A stretch of DNA of 64,000 nucleotides from Marasmius tenuissimus. Its lineage: Eukaryota > Basidiomycota > Agaricomycetes > Agaricales > Marasmiaceae. Below, piece after piece: positions 33,558 through 44,874 of the stretch (position 1 is the first letter of the stretch; each line of letters starts with the position of its first letter). The notes below the pieces were generated by a model. It did not search any database and had not been told where the DNA came from. It saw only the letters and a program-made list of their open reading frames with translations. Location of the stretch: assembly GCA_029532415.1 (NCBI GenBank), contig JAQOTA010000069.1:2666001-2730000 (forward strand). Reading direction: 5' to 3'. The translations under genes were made by a program, and so were the position numbers.

Positions 33558-33875
33558 AGCTGTCAAAGAATCCCATCATATACTTACGGGTCCTCTCTTC
33601 GACAGTACACAGACTCTTCGCCTCGTCGTATTACTCCCAACGCAAATTCTCACGACAACCACTGACCTCCTGGACAGGATCGTGTACTGTTCCAGTTCTC
33701 CTTGATCGCATACATTGAAGTTGCTACGACACGAGCAATGAGTACCGATGCAAATGACTCGGATAAAAGATGTACCTCAGACCGGCGGTGCACCCTTTGG
33801 GCCTCCAGTAATGACAACGTAAGTTTGACAGCGGACTTTCGTCCTATCTATATCCTAGTTACCTATATTCCCTGT

Positions 33876-33963
33876 AGTTCTGTAGTGGCTAACATCATCG
33901 CCTTTCATAGTCTGAAACCCAGTTGGAGCGCGATAGATCAGGGTTTGATTCCCTGTAACGAAA
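33876..33963 (+). pseudogene. tRNA-Glu copy without 5' acceptor
   Basis: TGTAGTGGCTAACATCATCG through a spacer to GCGCGATAGATCAGGGTTTG and CCCTGTAACGAAA. The 5' acceptor strand has been replaced (GTAGTTC), the anticodon loop reads CTTTCA, and the T-loop carries the C-to-T change. A T6 run follows. Confidence 0.66.
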
Positions 33964-35012
33964 TACATGATTTTGCCACGCAGAAGTATTTTTTCATTCA
34001 TTCGGAGAGTAAGTATAGAACAAAGGAGAAGAGTTGAGAGCTCAAATACTCAGACCATTTTTCATCTTTCCCTGAGGGCGATCGGTCCTTATAACGACGA
34101 AATTTTTTGTAGTAAGTAGGTTCGGGAACCGGGGTTGACGTTGAGTAGTTGCAACGGGACCTCTGGAGCTCCTCAAAGTCGACTGAGGCCTACTGTCCAA
34201 TTGAGATAATGCACGAACCTACAAAGACCGGGCGTCTGTAAGTAATAGGCCCAGGAGTGGATCCCATTTACCTCGACCGTTTACCCGAGTTATAGGTGGT
34301 TTCTCTCTATAGCCTCAACAATCGCTTAGGTCGTTGTCAGCCCTGAGGATGGGATTGGAGATAGCATGAATAAAGTACTCGATCGTTACCCTCGCCATAA
34401 ACACAAACGCGGGAACCAATAGGCTCGCTGGCTGGCACTTACGACGGTTTAGAATGCCCGAGGTCAAGTAGAAGAAGAAAACGGGAGTAGTTTAGTGAGC
34501 TGGCAAATCTGGAAAAAGTTTATGGACATTTGGATTCCACAGTCTGCCTTCATCCGGCTTGCCTGAGTTGCCCGAGTTGAGCAGCAGTGCGAGCGACTAC
34601 GATGTGATACCCGCTCCCGTGTCAACGAGCGTATTGTAGTATCTCATTCCAGGGATATCTACTTCACATCTGTTGGGAACGTCATTTGCTGCTATAGCAA
34701 TGTCGGATATCTGAGAGTATCAGGAATATCACTGTCAACAGCTACAGGTAAAAGCTCTTGTATACTTTCCCACGCGCTTTGCCACAGTTCGCATCTTTTG
34801 TCAAGAGTTGACTGTCTTATTGACTACTGCCTTTTAGCACAACACTCTCAGCCTGCCGAATAGGTGTGATGGACTCGGTGCAAGCAACAACCGACGGTGC
34901 TTGTTCTTCGATACTGGGATTGAGATTTGAACGCATCTCAAAATGTTTGTATAATGAGAGCTCGAAATCTCACCCCTCAAGTAAATCGCTCCCTCCAGAT
35001 CTTGACCCGGCA
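33964..35012. other. Upstream region of G-B
   Basis: No gene recognised. 34600-35012 parallels 15090-15535 before G-A. Confidence 0.4.
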
Positions 35013-36696
35013 ATGCGGTCTCTGTGAGTCGTCTTTCCCTCAAATTGTTTATATTGCACGTAGGCAGTGGGCACTCAACTTGCCCCTCTCCCCCCAGTGC
35101 CGATACCACCGCGCCACTCTTCAGAGTTTCACTATCTGCACTTATTTGTTTTCATCTCTCTATCCCCGTACACCTTGGGACTATCTTGATACTCCGCCAA
35201 ACGTCAGCCATCGCAATCGATACCGACATTCTCCCGACTCTATTCGTCGAAGAGCCCTTTACCTACACTTGGTACATAACTGACTCTGATCCGCCCGTGG
35301 GAAACGTGGCCTTTGGTTTCCTTGAGCCGAGCCACAGCAATTTATTTTTGCAACACGATGTGCCTGTGAGCACCAGCATGCAAGGCGAGGATACATATAT
35401 CGCTCAGATCCCTCCTGGGTGGGTTATTTTTTCTCGCGAAGGCGAATGATAGGCTGCTCACGGGCCAGGTCTCTGTATGTTGCAGGACCTATCAGCCATA
35501 CGTCGGCGTTGGGTATCTCTTTCGAAATGGGTAAGGTGGCTATACGACAAGACGTTGATGGTCGATGAGTCTCATATCTTCACTCAATAGAATCGGAACC
35601 TCTTACTCCCGCTCCACCGTCCCTCAGACGGTAGTTTTCATCCGCACTCAACCTTCATCATTGCAAACGGGGGCACCCCAGAGTGCAACTACTACAGCAG
35701 CTCCAAGGAGCGCAGGTAGCACGGTGTAAGCATGTCAACTCCCTTTCTTTTTCTCTCTAATACTTTACCGTTCCACTTCAACAATACGTCGGGCGGGTTC
35801 CTGCTCGAATCTCCTTCCCATAAGCGACTATGCATCTGACGGGCGTCTCAATCTAGATCAACTGCGTCGGCCTCACCTACTATCCCCCCACCCGCCAAGT
35901 CGAAGAGAAACACCCTAGTGATTCTGGGTAGTGTTCTTGGTGGGGTGGTGGCACTTGTTACCTTGGGAATCTGTTGGAAACGTCGGAAAGCGAGGAAAGG
36001 TACGCCGTACCATTGCTGACCACTCTAGATGCATGTTTCTCATCATTGTGATCAGCGCGCCTCCACAATCAGTTAAATTACACGCTATATACACGCCTCA
36101 TGACCTCACTAACCCTAGGACCTATTGTACTATACAACCCTTGACCTCCGATCTGTACTATGTCATGCACAGTAGTTAATCTCCACTTTTACGATCTTAC
36201 TTACTCATTTCTCATGCCCTATGCCTCTATCTCCATTTCGTCATATGTACTTACAGATTAGATATCTGGACTCCGTAGTTCACTCTACAGTATATAAGCT
36301 CTCTCTCTCATCCTGTATAATCATCATTCTACTTTCCTCTTTTCTACGTTGAGCCTTAGCTCCGACTTACTCTTCACTACTCGTCAACTCCGCTCTTCCG
36401 GTAAACTCGATACTCTTCACCGTTACTCGCGACTCAATCTCTATCAGATAACATCCCTTCAGCCTCGGACCGAAGGTTACACCTCAACGGTGAACAGCAA
36501 CAAGACACGCAGACTCGTACCACCGCCTCGGCAATTTTCGCATGGTGACAACAATGGCAGCTTGGAGCAAAGAAACGATGCCGGTGCCTCCATTGATCCG
36601 GAAGTTCGATCCCAGCTTCGAGAAATGGCGGGGAGAATTGCAAGGCTGGAAGCCGATCAAGCGCCCCCGCATTATCGTTCCAGTGTCTCCGGTTAA
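35013..36696 (+). pseudogene. G-B: PPxY membrane protein disrupted by an insertion in its last exon
   Basis: Exons 35013-35023, 35098-35418, 35486-35530, 35591-35725, 35857-35999 and a last exon from 36056 match G-A in phase and order, plus one extra 45-nt exon. Start MRSL, hydrophobic leader, FTYTW and PPGW ectodomain motifs, a Ser/Thr/Pro stalk, TM segment with GSVLGGVVALVTLGICW, basic stop-transfer. The last exon is interrupted after ARLHN by a 364-bp insert (36071-36434) flanked by CAATC; a stop occurs in the insert at about 36142. Past it, coding resumes in frame with G-A as NLYQITSLQP and ends with a coiled coil and PPHY. As it stands the encoded protein would lose the coiled coil and PPxY motif unless the insert is spliced out. 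All splice sites are GT-AG, including the donor that is AT in G-A. Confidence 0.75.
36071..36434 (+). mobile_element. LTR-like insertion, 364 bp, 5-bp target duplication
   Basis: Flanked by CAATC direct repeats (36066-36070 and 36435-36439). Removing the insert and one repeat joins the exon exactly as in the paralogue at 16513. It contains TATATAAG (36291-36298) followed by a CT-rich tract, like an LTR core promoter. The ends are AGT..ACT rather than the common TG..CA. No internal coding sequence, so a solo LTR is the best guess. Confidence 0.72.
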
Positions 36697-36959
36697 TAGC
36701 AGACACCGGGAGGTCAGAGCTTGCATATACTGGAGGTCCAACGCTGGCGTTGCCATGTATGTATATATAGAGGACACCACCCACGAATTTGAGAGAATCA
36801 ATGATAGCAATAGGCTCAATGGTGTAAAACACCTCGAGCTCCAAGGCCTCCCGATCTGTTGCCGACCCGCGGCATCACCGGGAATGAATAACACCTTCAG
36901 CTACGCCTCAACGTCCTATGTTCCCGTTTCCTTCTCTCAAAGCGGCCGCTTTACAAGGG

Positions 36960-37910
36960 CAATAGTGTGGATCGGGGCGTCTCCCCAGCGCTGTCAGTTG
37001 AGCTGGGTTCATCGAATGGGGTGTGGTAAATATGATAAAATTCGCTGTTGCGATCTAAAACTCAAATAACTGCAGGTAAAGCTTGCTCCTATCAAAATCA
37101 AGGTCGGCGATTTCAAATTTGCTTCAAACTATGAAACTCATTGTTCAGTTCTGAGGCATGAAAGGGAGAGAGAGAAAATCGGTGAGGTACTCATAACAAC
37201 GACATAAATTGACCGAATCGCCCTTGGTATCGCTCACGAGGCTCATGGCGTCGTTCCGGGCGACGTAGAATAGGTGAGATATGGTTGATTCTGTTGTCAT
37301 GAGGTTGGTAAATTGAACAGTAAACAACGAAACGTGTGTGCCTTCCACAGCACCCCGTAGTATAAGCACTGTCGGCTGCCATTGATTCAAAGTTCTAGTG
37401 AAACCTAAGAACGGAACTGAGACGCTAGTGAGAAGAGTTCGAACGTTCGGATACATCGAACACGAGACAGACCGTATATTTGATCGTGGGTTCTCATATA
37501 CTCGAGGGGATCGTCGATGATATCGCGCAAATTTCAAGAGTGAGTTCAGACACCGATATGAAGTCAGAACGACGTACTCGACGCGCCAATAATATTTGTA
37601 TGGCTGCATCGATGAATGATACAAAAAGAACTGTCGAGGTACTAAGATGAGATTCCCTGAAGCTTGAGTTCGGGGATAATACGCACGCAAGGGCTAAGCC
37701 AACGCATGATACGGTACACTATCTAGACCCCAGAAATGACCTGCCAAAATAAGATGTGGAACACAGAAGACGGATAAGTAGCAACGCACCGGCATAGATT
37801 AATCCTTGCTCCTACAGCTTCACCCTCCCCTCCATGGCCTTCTCCTTGTCTACTCATTCAGTGGGTACCAACCATCGCACGGTATTGTGCCGAACTTGAC
37901 AGGGAGGATA
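36960..37910 (-). pseudogene. GT15-III: KRE2/KTR mannosyltransferase pseudogene
   Basis: The minus strand shows KEKAMEGRVKL then a stop, EQGLIYAGALL, the diagnostic YKYYWRVE (donor-site region of GT15), FLGFTRTLNQWQPTV, a VSDTKGDSVNLC segment and FEIADLDF. Stops and frameshifts lie between the pieces, and the HFFDD C-terminal core is not present here. It lies between G-B and F1-III. Confidence 0.66.
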
Positions 37911-37917
37911 TTGAAAC

Positions 37918-38754
37918 CTAACATCTATAGACCAGTATTGAGGTTGGGTTGAAAGCGGCGCTGGAGTTGGTGGTACAAGTAGAAGCAGTAAAGGCGATGG
38001 TGATAGTAGACGCAGAACGGGTATGCATATGTCTCGCCATGAATGTGCTGGTGGTAGAGGAAACTGACGATCTAGATCTCGATGTCGAAGGTAGAGTACT
38101 TTCTTCGCCTTCGACGGGGCGCCAGAGATGGGAGGGAGTGGGAATTTTCACTTGGCCTTGGGCTTTACATTCACTGTCGTCGCCTTGAATCTTCCTCTGC
38201 TCGATCCTCGCAGACGAAAAAGAGGCAAGAGCCGTAGCTGTATCCAGAGTCGGCTTCAATGTTGATGTTGACGCTGGCACCATAGTTCGAGTTCCTGCTC
38301 AACGATTTGAAGCGGGGCTGGATCCTCGAGTCAATGCAGACGTCGCAAAAGCAGAGAAAAAAAAGACAGACCTCATCCCAACCCTCGATAGCAGATTTCG
38401 AGCTTGCCAGCCGATGCAGTGTCTTCCTCGTCGGAATATTCCCCCTAGGCGAATCAAACAAAACATCTCCCTTTGCGAGCGTCAACGGCGATCCCTCCCT
38501 CTGACGCGGCACCATAGGCCTAGCACCCTGTAATCTTCTCCATTATTCTCGCGAAGGAAAGAGTATCCGCCGTCTTCGTCGTCATTGTTGGGAATTTGGA
38601 AGGATCCCTCGGATGGGAATGGCTCTCCTTCTGTCGATGCGGATACATCAGGTAGATGTACACCAAGGTATTGGTTGGGCATTCACAGTGACTACGACCA
38701 AAAGACCCATCAGCATGATCATTGAAAGAGTACGTTTAGACGTACCCGAACCAT
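37918..38754 (-). pseudogene. F1-III: deletion derivative of F1
   Basis: Start exon 38746-38754 (MVR) and GTACGT donor, then the acidic exon with DGGYSFLRENNGED broken by frameshifts, HRLASSKSAIEGWDE, and a direct jump to the C-terminal repeat region ending TSRSRSSVSSTTSTFMARH and an in-frame stop near 37918. Exon 3 and the start of the long exon are deleted. Confidence 0.68.
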
Positions 38755-39073
38755 CCTGGTGATGACAGGACCCCTGGCAATACCGCCAAACCTATGGTCC
38801 AGGGAGGGGCCGTTTTTATCCGGATCCCAAAAAGGAAATCTTATCCGCACTTTGCACCAAACCTCGCCCGTAGCCTGTTTTTATCCGGACCTACACCCAG
38901 ACATATGTATAATGTACGCCCGCATCCCCGAGAGTCCTCCTAGCTTTCCCAATTTTTCTCGCCAGGATGTGTTGATGGGTTTTCTGTATCTGTAGTAAAA
39001 TGTCATATCTAGATCGAATTCCTCTTCTGACTCGTCAGATACATCTTCTGCAGCCTGAAGGCGCAGAATGTTA

Positions 39074-39160
39074 TAGCCGTTTCCATAACATTACGGAAAA
39101 TCGACCTCAATTGAAAATGTATGTACATATTTGTAGAACGGCCGGCAGGCCTTCGGCAGC
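39074..39160 (+). repeat. Left terminal inverted repeat
   Basis: Starts TAGCCGTTTCCATAACATTA; the right end read inward starts CAGCCATTTCCAAAACATTA, so the outermost base here has probably mutated from C to T. Confidence 0.85.
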
Positions 39161-39244
39161 TGGGCTGTCGCCTGACGCATCAGTTCGTGTTTACCCTCTG
39201 CCCAACTTGACCATTGCCTTCACGTCGTCATTCTACCATTGCAT

Positions 39245-40910
39245 ATGTCTTCTCCTTCATCATCTCCTACTCCAGAGCCGCAAGATGAGGACTCTCAATT
39301 ATTTGAGATCATGACCTCTGCTACTCATTATATTGCACAAGCTCGCAAGAAAGGACGTGGAGGAAAGCTTGGCCCGGTTACCTACAAGACCGAGACCAAG
39401 AACAAGCAAGTTGAATTCAAGTTGGACCCAGACGACAGCAAGAACTACTCGAGCTTTCTCAATACTATCTATCGGCTACATGATTCGAAAGCAAAAGGAA
39501 CAATCACCGAGAAGAGCCCGTATTCTTTCAAGATGGCAATTCCTCCCAAAAACACGTAACTTTTCCCAGTATCCGACAGTTTGACTTGGGTTACTCATGG
39601 CTTTCTTTTCTTCTTAGCAAAACCAATGCCGTTGACATAGACTTGCGTGAAGAGTATGAAGACCATGTCAACAAGTTGCTGGCGGCCGTTAAGGATGGGG
39701 GAGGATCTGGTAAAAGCACAAAACCAGTCGCTGTATGGTTTGATATGAAGCATGCTAAGGGCTTCCTGGTACGACTTCCTTCCTCTATGACCTGAGCCTT
39801 TCACTGAATGCATTGGCAGAAGAAGGACACCGGTAACAATGATGATGACGATGACAACTCTGCCAGAAAAGATGGATCAAACGAAGACCATGCTCGTTCA
39901 ACTGATGATGAAGGGAGTGTTGATGGAGACGGACTCACCAAGTTAGACCGTGCACTGGCCGAGATAACCTTGGATCTACAGAAGAAGTACGCTGTCGCCG
40001 GCGAGGAAAACCGTTACGCCTATCTTGACCCGGAGACTGGAATACTCATCTACCTCACACCGCAGATGACCAAGGAGTGGGTACGGGGATGTGTATGATT
40101 TTTTTCACCTTTTCCTTCTGTCTAGTATGATAAAATTTGCACTCTCGACGCACCCCCACACACAACTACATTTGACTTTGTCAACCGTCAACGATCCATC
40201 AGGCGCCATCGCTCAGTATCCAAATCTTCTATGACTGAGAAGGGTCCTCTCAAACACGTTGTCGACATCCTAGGCCACTTGAAGGACATCTCCGGCAACC
40301 GTTCTGTTGCAGTCGACGTTCCGGACACCACTTCCTCCCTTCCGGAAGCGAAGAACACTCCCACCAAGCTCCGCTGTTATCTCTTGTATGCCAAAACCCA
40401 ACACAATTTTTTGTTCCTGCCCGCGCAGAGGAGGCTATGACTGAATTGGGGTTTGGTCCAGACATCCTGCATCTGGTCACCAGCAGCGAGCTTGAGCAGC
40501 TGGGATTCACAAAAGGGGACACTATCCGCATCAAGACCCATGCAGAGAAGTGGTGGAAAGGACCTGATGCTCGTCAGCCATTCCGCCGCTCCCAATCCCC
40601 ACATGCACGCTCTCCTGCAGTCAACCCCAGTCTGCCTAACCCTGGCCCATCTACCCCTCTACGTGTTCCTCGCCCTCAGACCCCAACTAATGATTCCCGC
40701 AAGGCAGACATCAGGTTCAAGAAACAATTCCGTGATGGTAGTGGTGCATCAACTGTTTGGGGTTACGGTTTCATGGATGCTGGATCACCCAAGCCAGACA
40801 TTGACTACAACTGGTTCTGGTATTCCAATGACCTCAAGCGCTACCTTCCAATGCCATGCGGAAGTGCACCCGAACTCGAAGGGCAAATATGTCCATTGGA
40901 TATGGACTAG
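39245..40910 (+). CDS. Accessory gene inside the Tc1/mariner element, unknown function
   Basis: Exons 39245-39555, 39618-39768, 39820-40080 and 40126-about 40385 join in frame with GT-AG introns; a last coding stretch (40429-40910) ends LDMD. The protein begins MSSPSSSPTPEPQDEDSQLF, then a globular part with YSSFLNTIYRLHDSKAKG, RYAYLDPETGILIYLTPQM, an acidic linker, and a C-terminal helix-rich segment (MTELGFGPDILHLV, LEQLGFTKGDTIRI, HAEKWW) that resembles a SAM domain. A Pro/Ser linker and a final WGYGFMDAG segment follow. No transposase or nuclease motif is seen. The junction between the fourth and fifth coding stretches cannot be joined in frame with a GT donor, so it may be broken or misread. 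Cargo genes are unusual in Tc1/mariner elements. Confidence 0.68.
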
Positions 40911-41173
40911 GTTCACGTGTATGTTTTTGTTGTTTGTTGTTTCATTACTCCTCACTCTTTGCTATCACCTTGTTCTCCTTGCTGTGACCTGTCACTCTTG
41001 CAACCTTTCCATCCATGATGTCGCTTATTCATCCCTGTACCATGCATCTTGTCCTCTTCTTGTTCGAAGTTTCGCTCTCAAGTCTCTAGATGTTCTGCAG
41101 TCGGACAGTTCTTATTGTAAAGATATAAAATACAATTGTCAGTCAATACCAATCATATGGTTCTTGTACAGAT

Positions 41174-42246
41174 TTACACAACGTAACCAGAAGAACGGAA
41201 GAATTGCCAAGCCATGTCGCCAGTAATGTGCTGGCAGGCACGGTCCAATAGTGAAAGTGACAATTCAGTTGGGTCGCCGTGGCGACGGCAATAGGACTTG
41301 ATGCATGAGAAAGCTTGTTCGATGGGATTGAAATCGGGTGAGTACGAAGGCAAGTAGACAAGCTTGCACACTAGAAAACAGTCTGAGATGCTATATATCA
41401 GGTAGTAATGGTATTTACTCACACAGCTCATCTTCTACCAGTTGCCGTACCTCTTCTGCATGATGGATATTACAGTTATCGAGTACAAGGATGCTTCGCA
41501 GGCCAGGATAAGGATTGGTGAGAGGTGCCTATAAAGTCAAGTAAGTCAACAGAACATCAGGACATCAACACCGTACTTACCAGATGGTCTCGAAGGAAGT
41601 CAACAAATTTCTCGCTGGTCACAGATCCAGGGATGATGTCGTATGCAACAATACCATCCAGAGTGAGGACTGGAAGGATGGAAACACGCTGTCCTCGAAC
41701 GAAGTGCCTGCGTACAACACATCTCATTCCCTTCAACGATCACCCCATCTTCCTCTGCAGTGTACGTTGATCCTTTGCTGCCTCATCCGTGAACATCAAC
41801 TGCGCGGGATCCGTCACCAAATCGGCCATCCTGTTCACAAAAGCGGCACGAAGAATGGCATTCCGCTCCCAGGCTCGGGCAGATACGCACTTGTGAGAGA
41901 GATCAAGACGCCGCAGGGTCAATACAATGGTTTGTAAAGAGACCTCAACTCCTCGTTTCTCGCGCAGCTCTTCCTGAATCTCATCGAGATAGATAGAGGG
42001 ACGTTGGATAATAAGGGAATGGATAAAACGAACATCAATTCTTGAGAGTGTGCGTGGTCTACCGCCTTTGTGCCATGCTCGGACATTGAAGGGTACACCA
42101 TATGAAGCATGGTACAGAAGGGTGTCGTACACGAAGGTTTTTCATACGCCAAGAATGAGACAGATCTTCTGGACATTGTAGCCCAGTCTATGGTAGAGAA
42201 AAGGTACACGGGCGTGTAGATCATCCGAAATAGTGCGGCGTGCCAT
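41174..42246 (-). pseudogene. Tc1/mariner DDE transposase, two nonsense codons
   Basis: Three exons (41581-42246, 41423-41528, 41174-41370; 969 nt, 323 codons) with GT-AG introns. Starts MARRTISDDLHARVPFLYHR, a helix-turn-helix region, the linker GGRPRTLS, then the catalytic core: first Asp in FTDE (154), second in LVLDNCNIHH (239), and Glu in YSPDFNPIE (275), a spacing of 35 residues. Cuts and joins DNA at the element's inverted repeats. TGA at codon 35 (42142-42144, where CGA would fit) and TGA at codon 169 (41740-41742, where TGG is the family residue in GWS.KG) inactivate it. Otherwise open from end to end. Confidence 0.88.
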
Positions 42247-42285
42247 GGTGGTTCTGGGTAGAGACGTTGATTGGAAAGCCGCTGG

Positions 42286-42372
42286 GCAGCCGAAGGCCTG
42301 CCGGCCGTTGAGCAAATATGTACATACATTTTCAACTGAACCCGATTTTCCGTAATGTTTTGGAAATGGCTG
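42286..42372 (-). repeat. Right terminal inverted repeat
   Basis: Reverse complement of the left repeat with about 10 differences over 87 positions; ends at the TA 42373-42374. Confidence 0.85.
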
Positions 42373-43129
42373 TAAAAATTTCGCGATGTGGATTCTTATG
42401 AGTGTCCAAATGGGAAAATATTATTTTTTCCCCCGCGACATACTTTCCCCTTCCCCCCCGTTATCCCCCACAATATTATGTGTTCCCACGGGGGATTCTG
42501 GCATGTTGGCTAGGCGCCTAAATATTTTCCGCATATCTCCCAGCTCTCAGGTGCGTCCCACAGGCCAGGCTCAGTAATCTAAGCTAAAATAAGTATCATA
42601 CTACTCTTTTGTACCTAATAGGACTGTGCGTGTTCGATATTTAACATTTCTAAGCTGTTCTGACTTCCCTGCACTCTAGTTTCTAATATAGGCACCCACA
42701 AGTGCTTAGGCATAGTGATCTAGGTATACTGAGTGTTCAAGAGATTGATTGGGACTATTCAAGTGACATTACAGATTTTCTAGCTTTTCTGAGTGATGTA
42801 ACTCCCTTAATACCACCTTCACCACTACAGAAAGTATACATCACTGCATATATTAACATGTTGAGGACCCAGGAGGATGCATAACTATCTACAGGAACAC
42901 AAATGATGTTGCATTCCAGGCCAAAACCCTCCAAAGTTGTAGTGGAAACGTGACTTACTCTCACGGCCGTCGCGTTGCAACTCATCTCTCGATTCATTTT
43001 TCTGACTCGCATGCCTGACTCTCTGTACTTATAACTCATACATACGTGTCTTGACTCTTCTGTGACTCCTATAGCTTACAAAACTCCTACATATTCATGA
43101 CTAGGACCCTGCCGTAAATGTTCCTCAGA
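42373..43129. other. AT-rich spacer, no gene
   Basis: Low-complexity T and C runs around 42420-42475. A 60-codon frame at 42702-42884 has no domain. Nothing supported. Confidence 0.4.
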
Positions 43130-43169
43130 ATGACAAGCGCGTGTACCAACCGATATATTACCATGAATT
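43130..43169 (-). pseudogene. 5'-half relic of tRNA-Asp
   Basis: TGACAAGCGCGTGTACCAACCGATATATTACCATGA on the plus strand (quoted in pieces: TGACAAGCGCGTGTACCAAC, CGATATATTACCATGA) matches the anticodon, D-arm and 5' acceptor of the tRNA-Asp family. The T-arm is gone. Its place 355 bp before an opposed tRNA-Glu fits the other units. Confidence 0.65.
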
Positions 43170-43523
43170 GATACATCTTTTTGTTGGGCAAGGCCATATC
43201 GCTACATCTATCCTGAGGCTTGAGTGTTCAAAAGCCTGAGTTTTCCAGAATTATTAAGACTGAATTAAGGGAATTTGGCGCAAGTTCTTGGACTATATAT
43301 CTTTGTTGACCCTGAAGACACAGACTTGCGCCCACACACAGTGTATATACTTGCTAACCAATTAGACTTTAACGTGTTACTCAAGGGCATGCATTCCGAT
43401 CGCTCACGGAGCTTGAGCCCTCTCAATCAGCTTCAAAAATATTGTTCACGGAAAACTGACGTCAAAGGCTTTCAGAGTGTCCACCTTGACCTATGTATAC
43501 CTATCTACCCACGCCTATCCGAC

Positions 43524-43615
43524 TCCGTTATGGTGTAGTGGCTAACATTATCGCCTCTCATTGACTAACAAATGAGCGAGCGCGATAGCCCAGGGTTCGA
43601 TTCCCTGTAACGGAA
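43524..43615 (+). tRNA. tRNA-Glu(CTC), intact, 20-nt intron
   Basis: All stems pair, T-loop TTCGATT, anticodon CTC, intron 43561-43580. Intact A and B boxes. A T4 run about 20 nt downstream can serve as terminator. With the copy at 29022 this is the best candidate for an active gene. Confidence 0.87.
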
Positions 43616-44874
43616 CTCTCGAAGCCTGCAGATATCTTTTGTTCATGAGGCTGGGTCGTAGTGGGACGAGGAGTACAAAATCACATCGTTAATGGAAACT
43701 CCGCCGTCCGATTTTTGATGAATAATCAAGTTTCACAGTCTACCTCTATATTATCCATAGCCATGCGGTGGTACGTGACGGTGGAGCATTCCCGTATCTG
43801 GCAGGAGTGTACAAACACTCAAGAATCCGCCGCGATTGTTTACTCCAGGCTACGTACACTGTTTCAATACACCGTCTGATACTATAGCAGTTTCAGATTG
43901 CTTCCCCGCTAGGATAGCCAAACGCATTGGCGGGTAACAGCAAGGCTGCCGCTTGCTGGCTTTGCTGACTCTGGTAGGCCACGCGAGTCGAGAGACCGCT
44001 TTAATCGCGATCGAGTCAATGAGGATTTTCTGACTTTGGGTGAGTCGACTCGGGCAAAGTAGTGGATGTGGAGGGAATATAAGTAACGTACTCAACGATT
44101 TGTTCGTTATGCATCTGAGTCTCATCGCACAAGCCTTCAGGCTATGGGTTCGCAGGTGAGGCGGCCCTAGTTCATTGATGCTCAAGCGCCGAGTCGGGTG
44201 GAACAAGAAAGCGGTCGGAGGAATTAGTCTAACCAGCGCATGTGAAGAACTCAAAAGCTATGGATAACGTTGAAAAAGGGAAGAATCGAGATGCTTTACG
44301 TCCGAGTCCCAAACATGAAGCTTGAGCTTGCGCGGTGGTAATTTGCCGTTTGGAGCAAGTACGGTACCTATCTGATTTCTAACCGTAAATTTCCACCTCC
44401 TCGAACCTTGGCCAGATGATATTCTTCGAGAAGGGCTTCAATACCTGAAAATATCGTTACAGTCGAGTTTCTACTCACCCCTGCTCTCAGAAATAAAAGA
44501 AAGATTTCACTTGGAGTCGCGCCAGGACAAACAATGAACTGTACGGTCCTCGTGGTGGGTCAGTGTGCTTCACCCAAGTTACAGCACTCTGATCGCTTTT
44601 TAAGTTTCATTTCAGACTGATATGAGATGTATCATGCTGAATTATTCTCAGAGCAACCATATCTCCTCGCTCGTGCCGCAGCAGTGACAGTCAACGAGAG
44701 ATTAAACCGGATTATTTTTGGGCTACTGCTAAGGATAGACGATGGATGTTCCCAAATAGTGGTGTTCGATTCACCTGGTCTCTTGCACCCATCAGGACTC
44801 GTAAGTAGTTCAGTAGCTCTCAAATTGCTGGATCTTTGATTGCTTTTTACGAAGGGTATCTTGCCTCCCGGATC
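43616..44874. other. Spacer, no gene recognised
   Basis: Frames at 43661-43879, 43850-44254 and 44627-44839 lack domains and conserved counterparts in the other units. Left unassigned. Confidence 0.35.

Larger units (their letters stand above)
39074..42372. mobile_element. Tc1/mariner element of 3299 bp carrying an extra gene
   Basis: Bounded by about 87-bp inverted repeats (39074-39160 and 42286-42372, about 10 mismatches), which share AACATTACGGAAAATCG and GGCCGGCAGGCCTTCGGC. TA lies on both sides (39072-39073, 42373-42374). Inside are two convergent genes: an accessory gene on + (39245-40910) and a Tc1/mariner transposase on - (41174-42246). The element separates F1-III from the tRNA-Asp/tRNA-Glu relics at 43130-43615, which adjoin F1 in the other units. 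Confidence 0.85.

Noticed and set aside
3218..33963. tRNA-Glu copies as a tRNA-derived SINE family
   Set aside because: Copies end at the acceptor plus a Pol III terminator, have no common 3' tail, and several fold completely with paired acceptors. tRNA genes and relics fit better.
39239..39247. TTG start for the cargo gene
   Set aside because: An ATG follows two codons later and is the normal choice in a nuclear gene.
40453..41226. Plus-strand 257-codon frame overlapping the cargo gene and transposase
   Set aside because: It overlaps two better supported genes in other frames and becomes random sequence after 40920.
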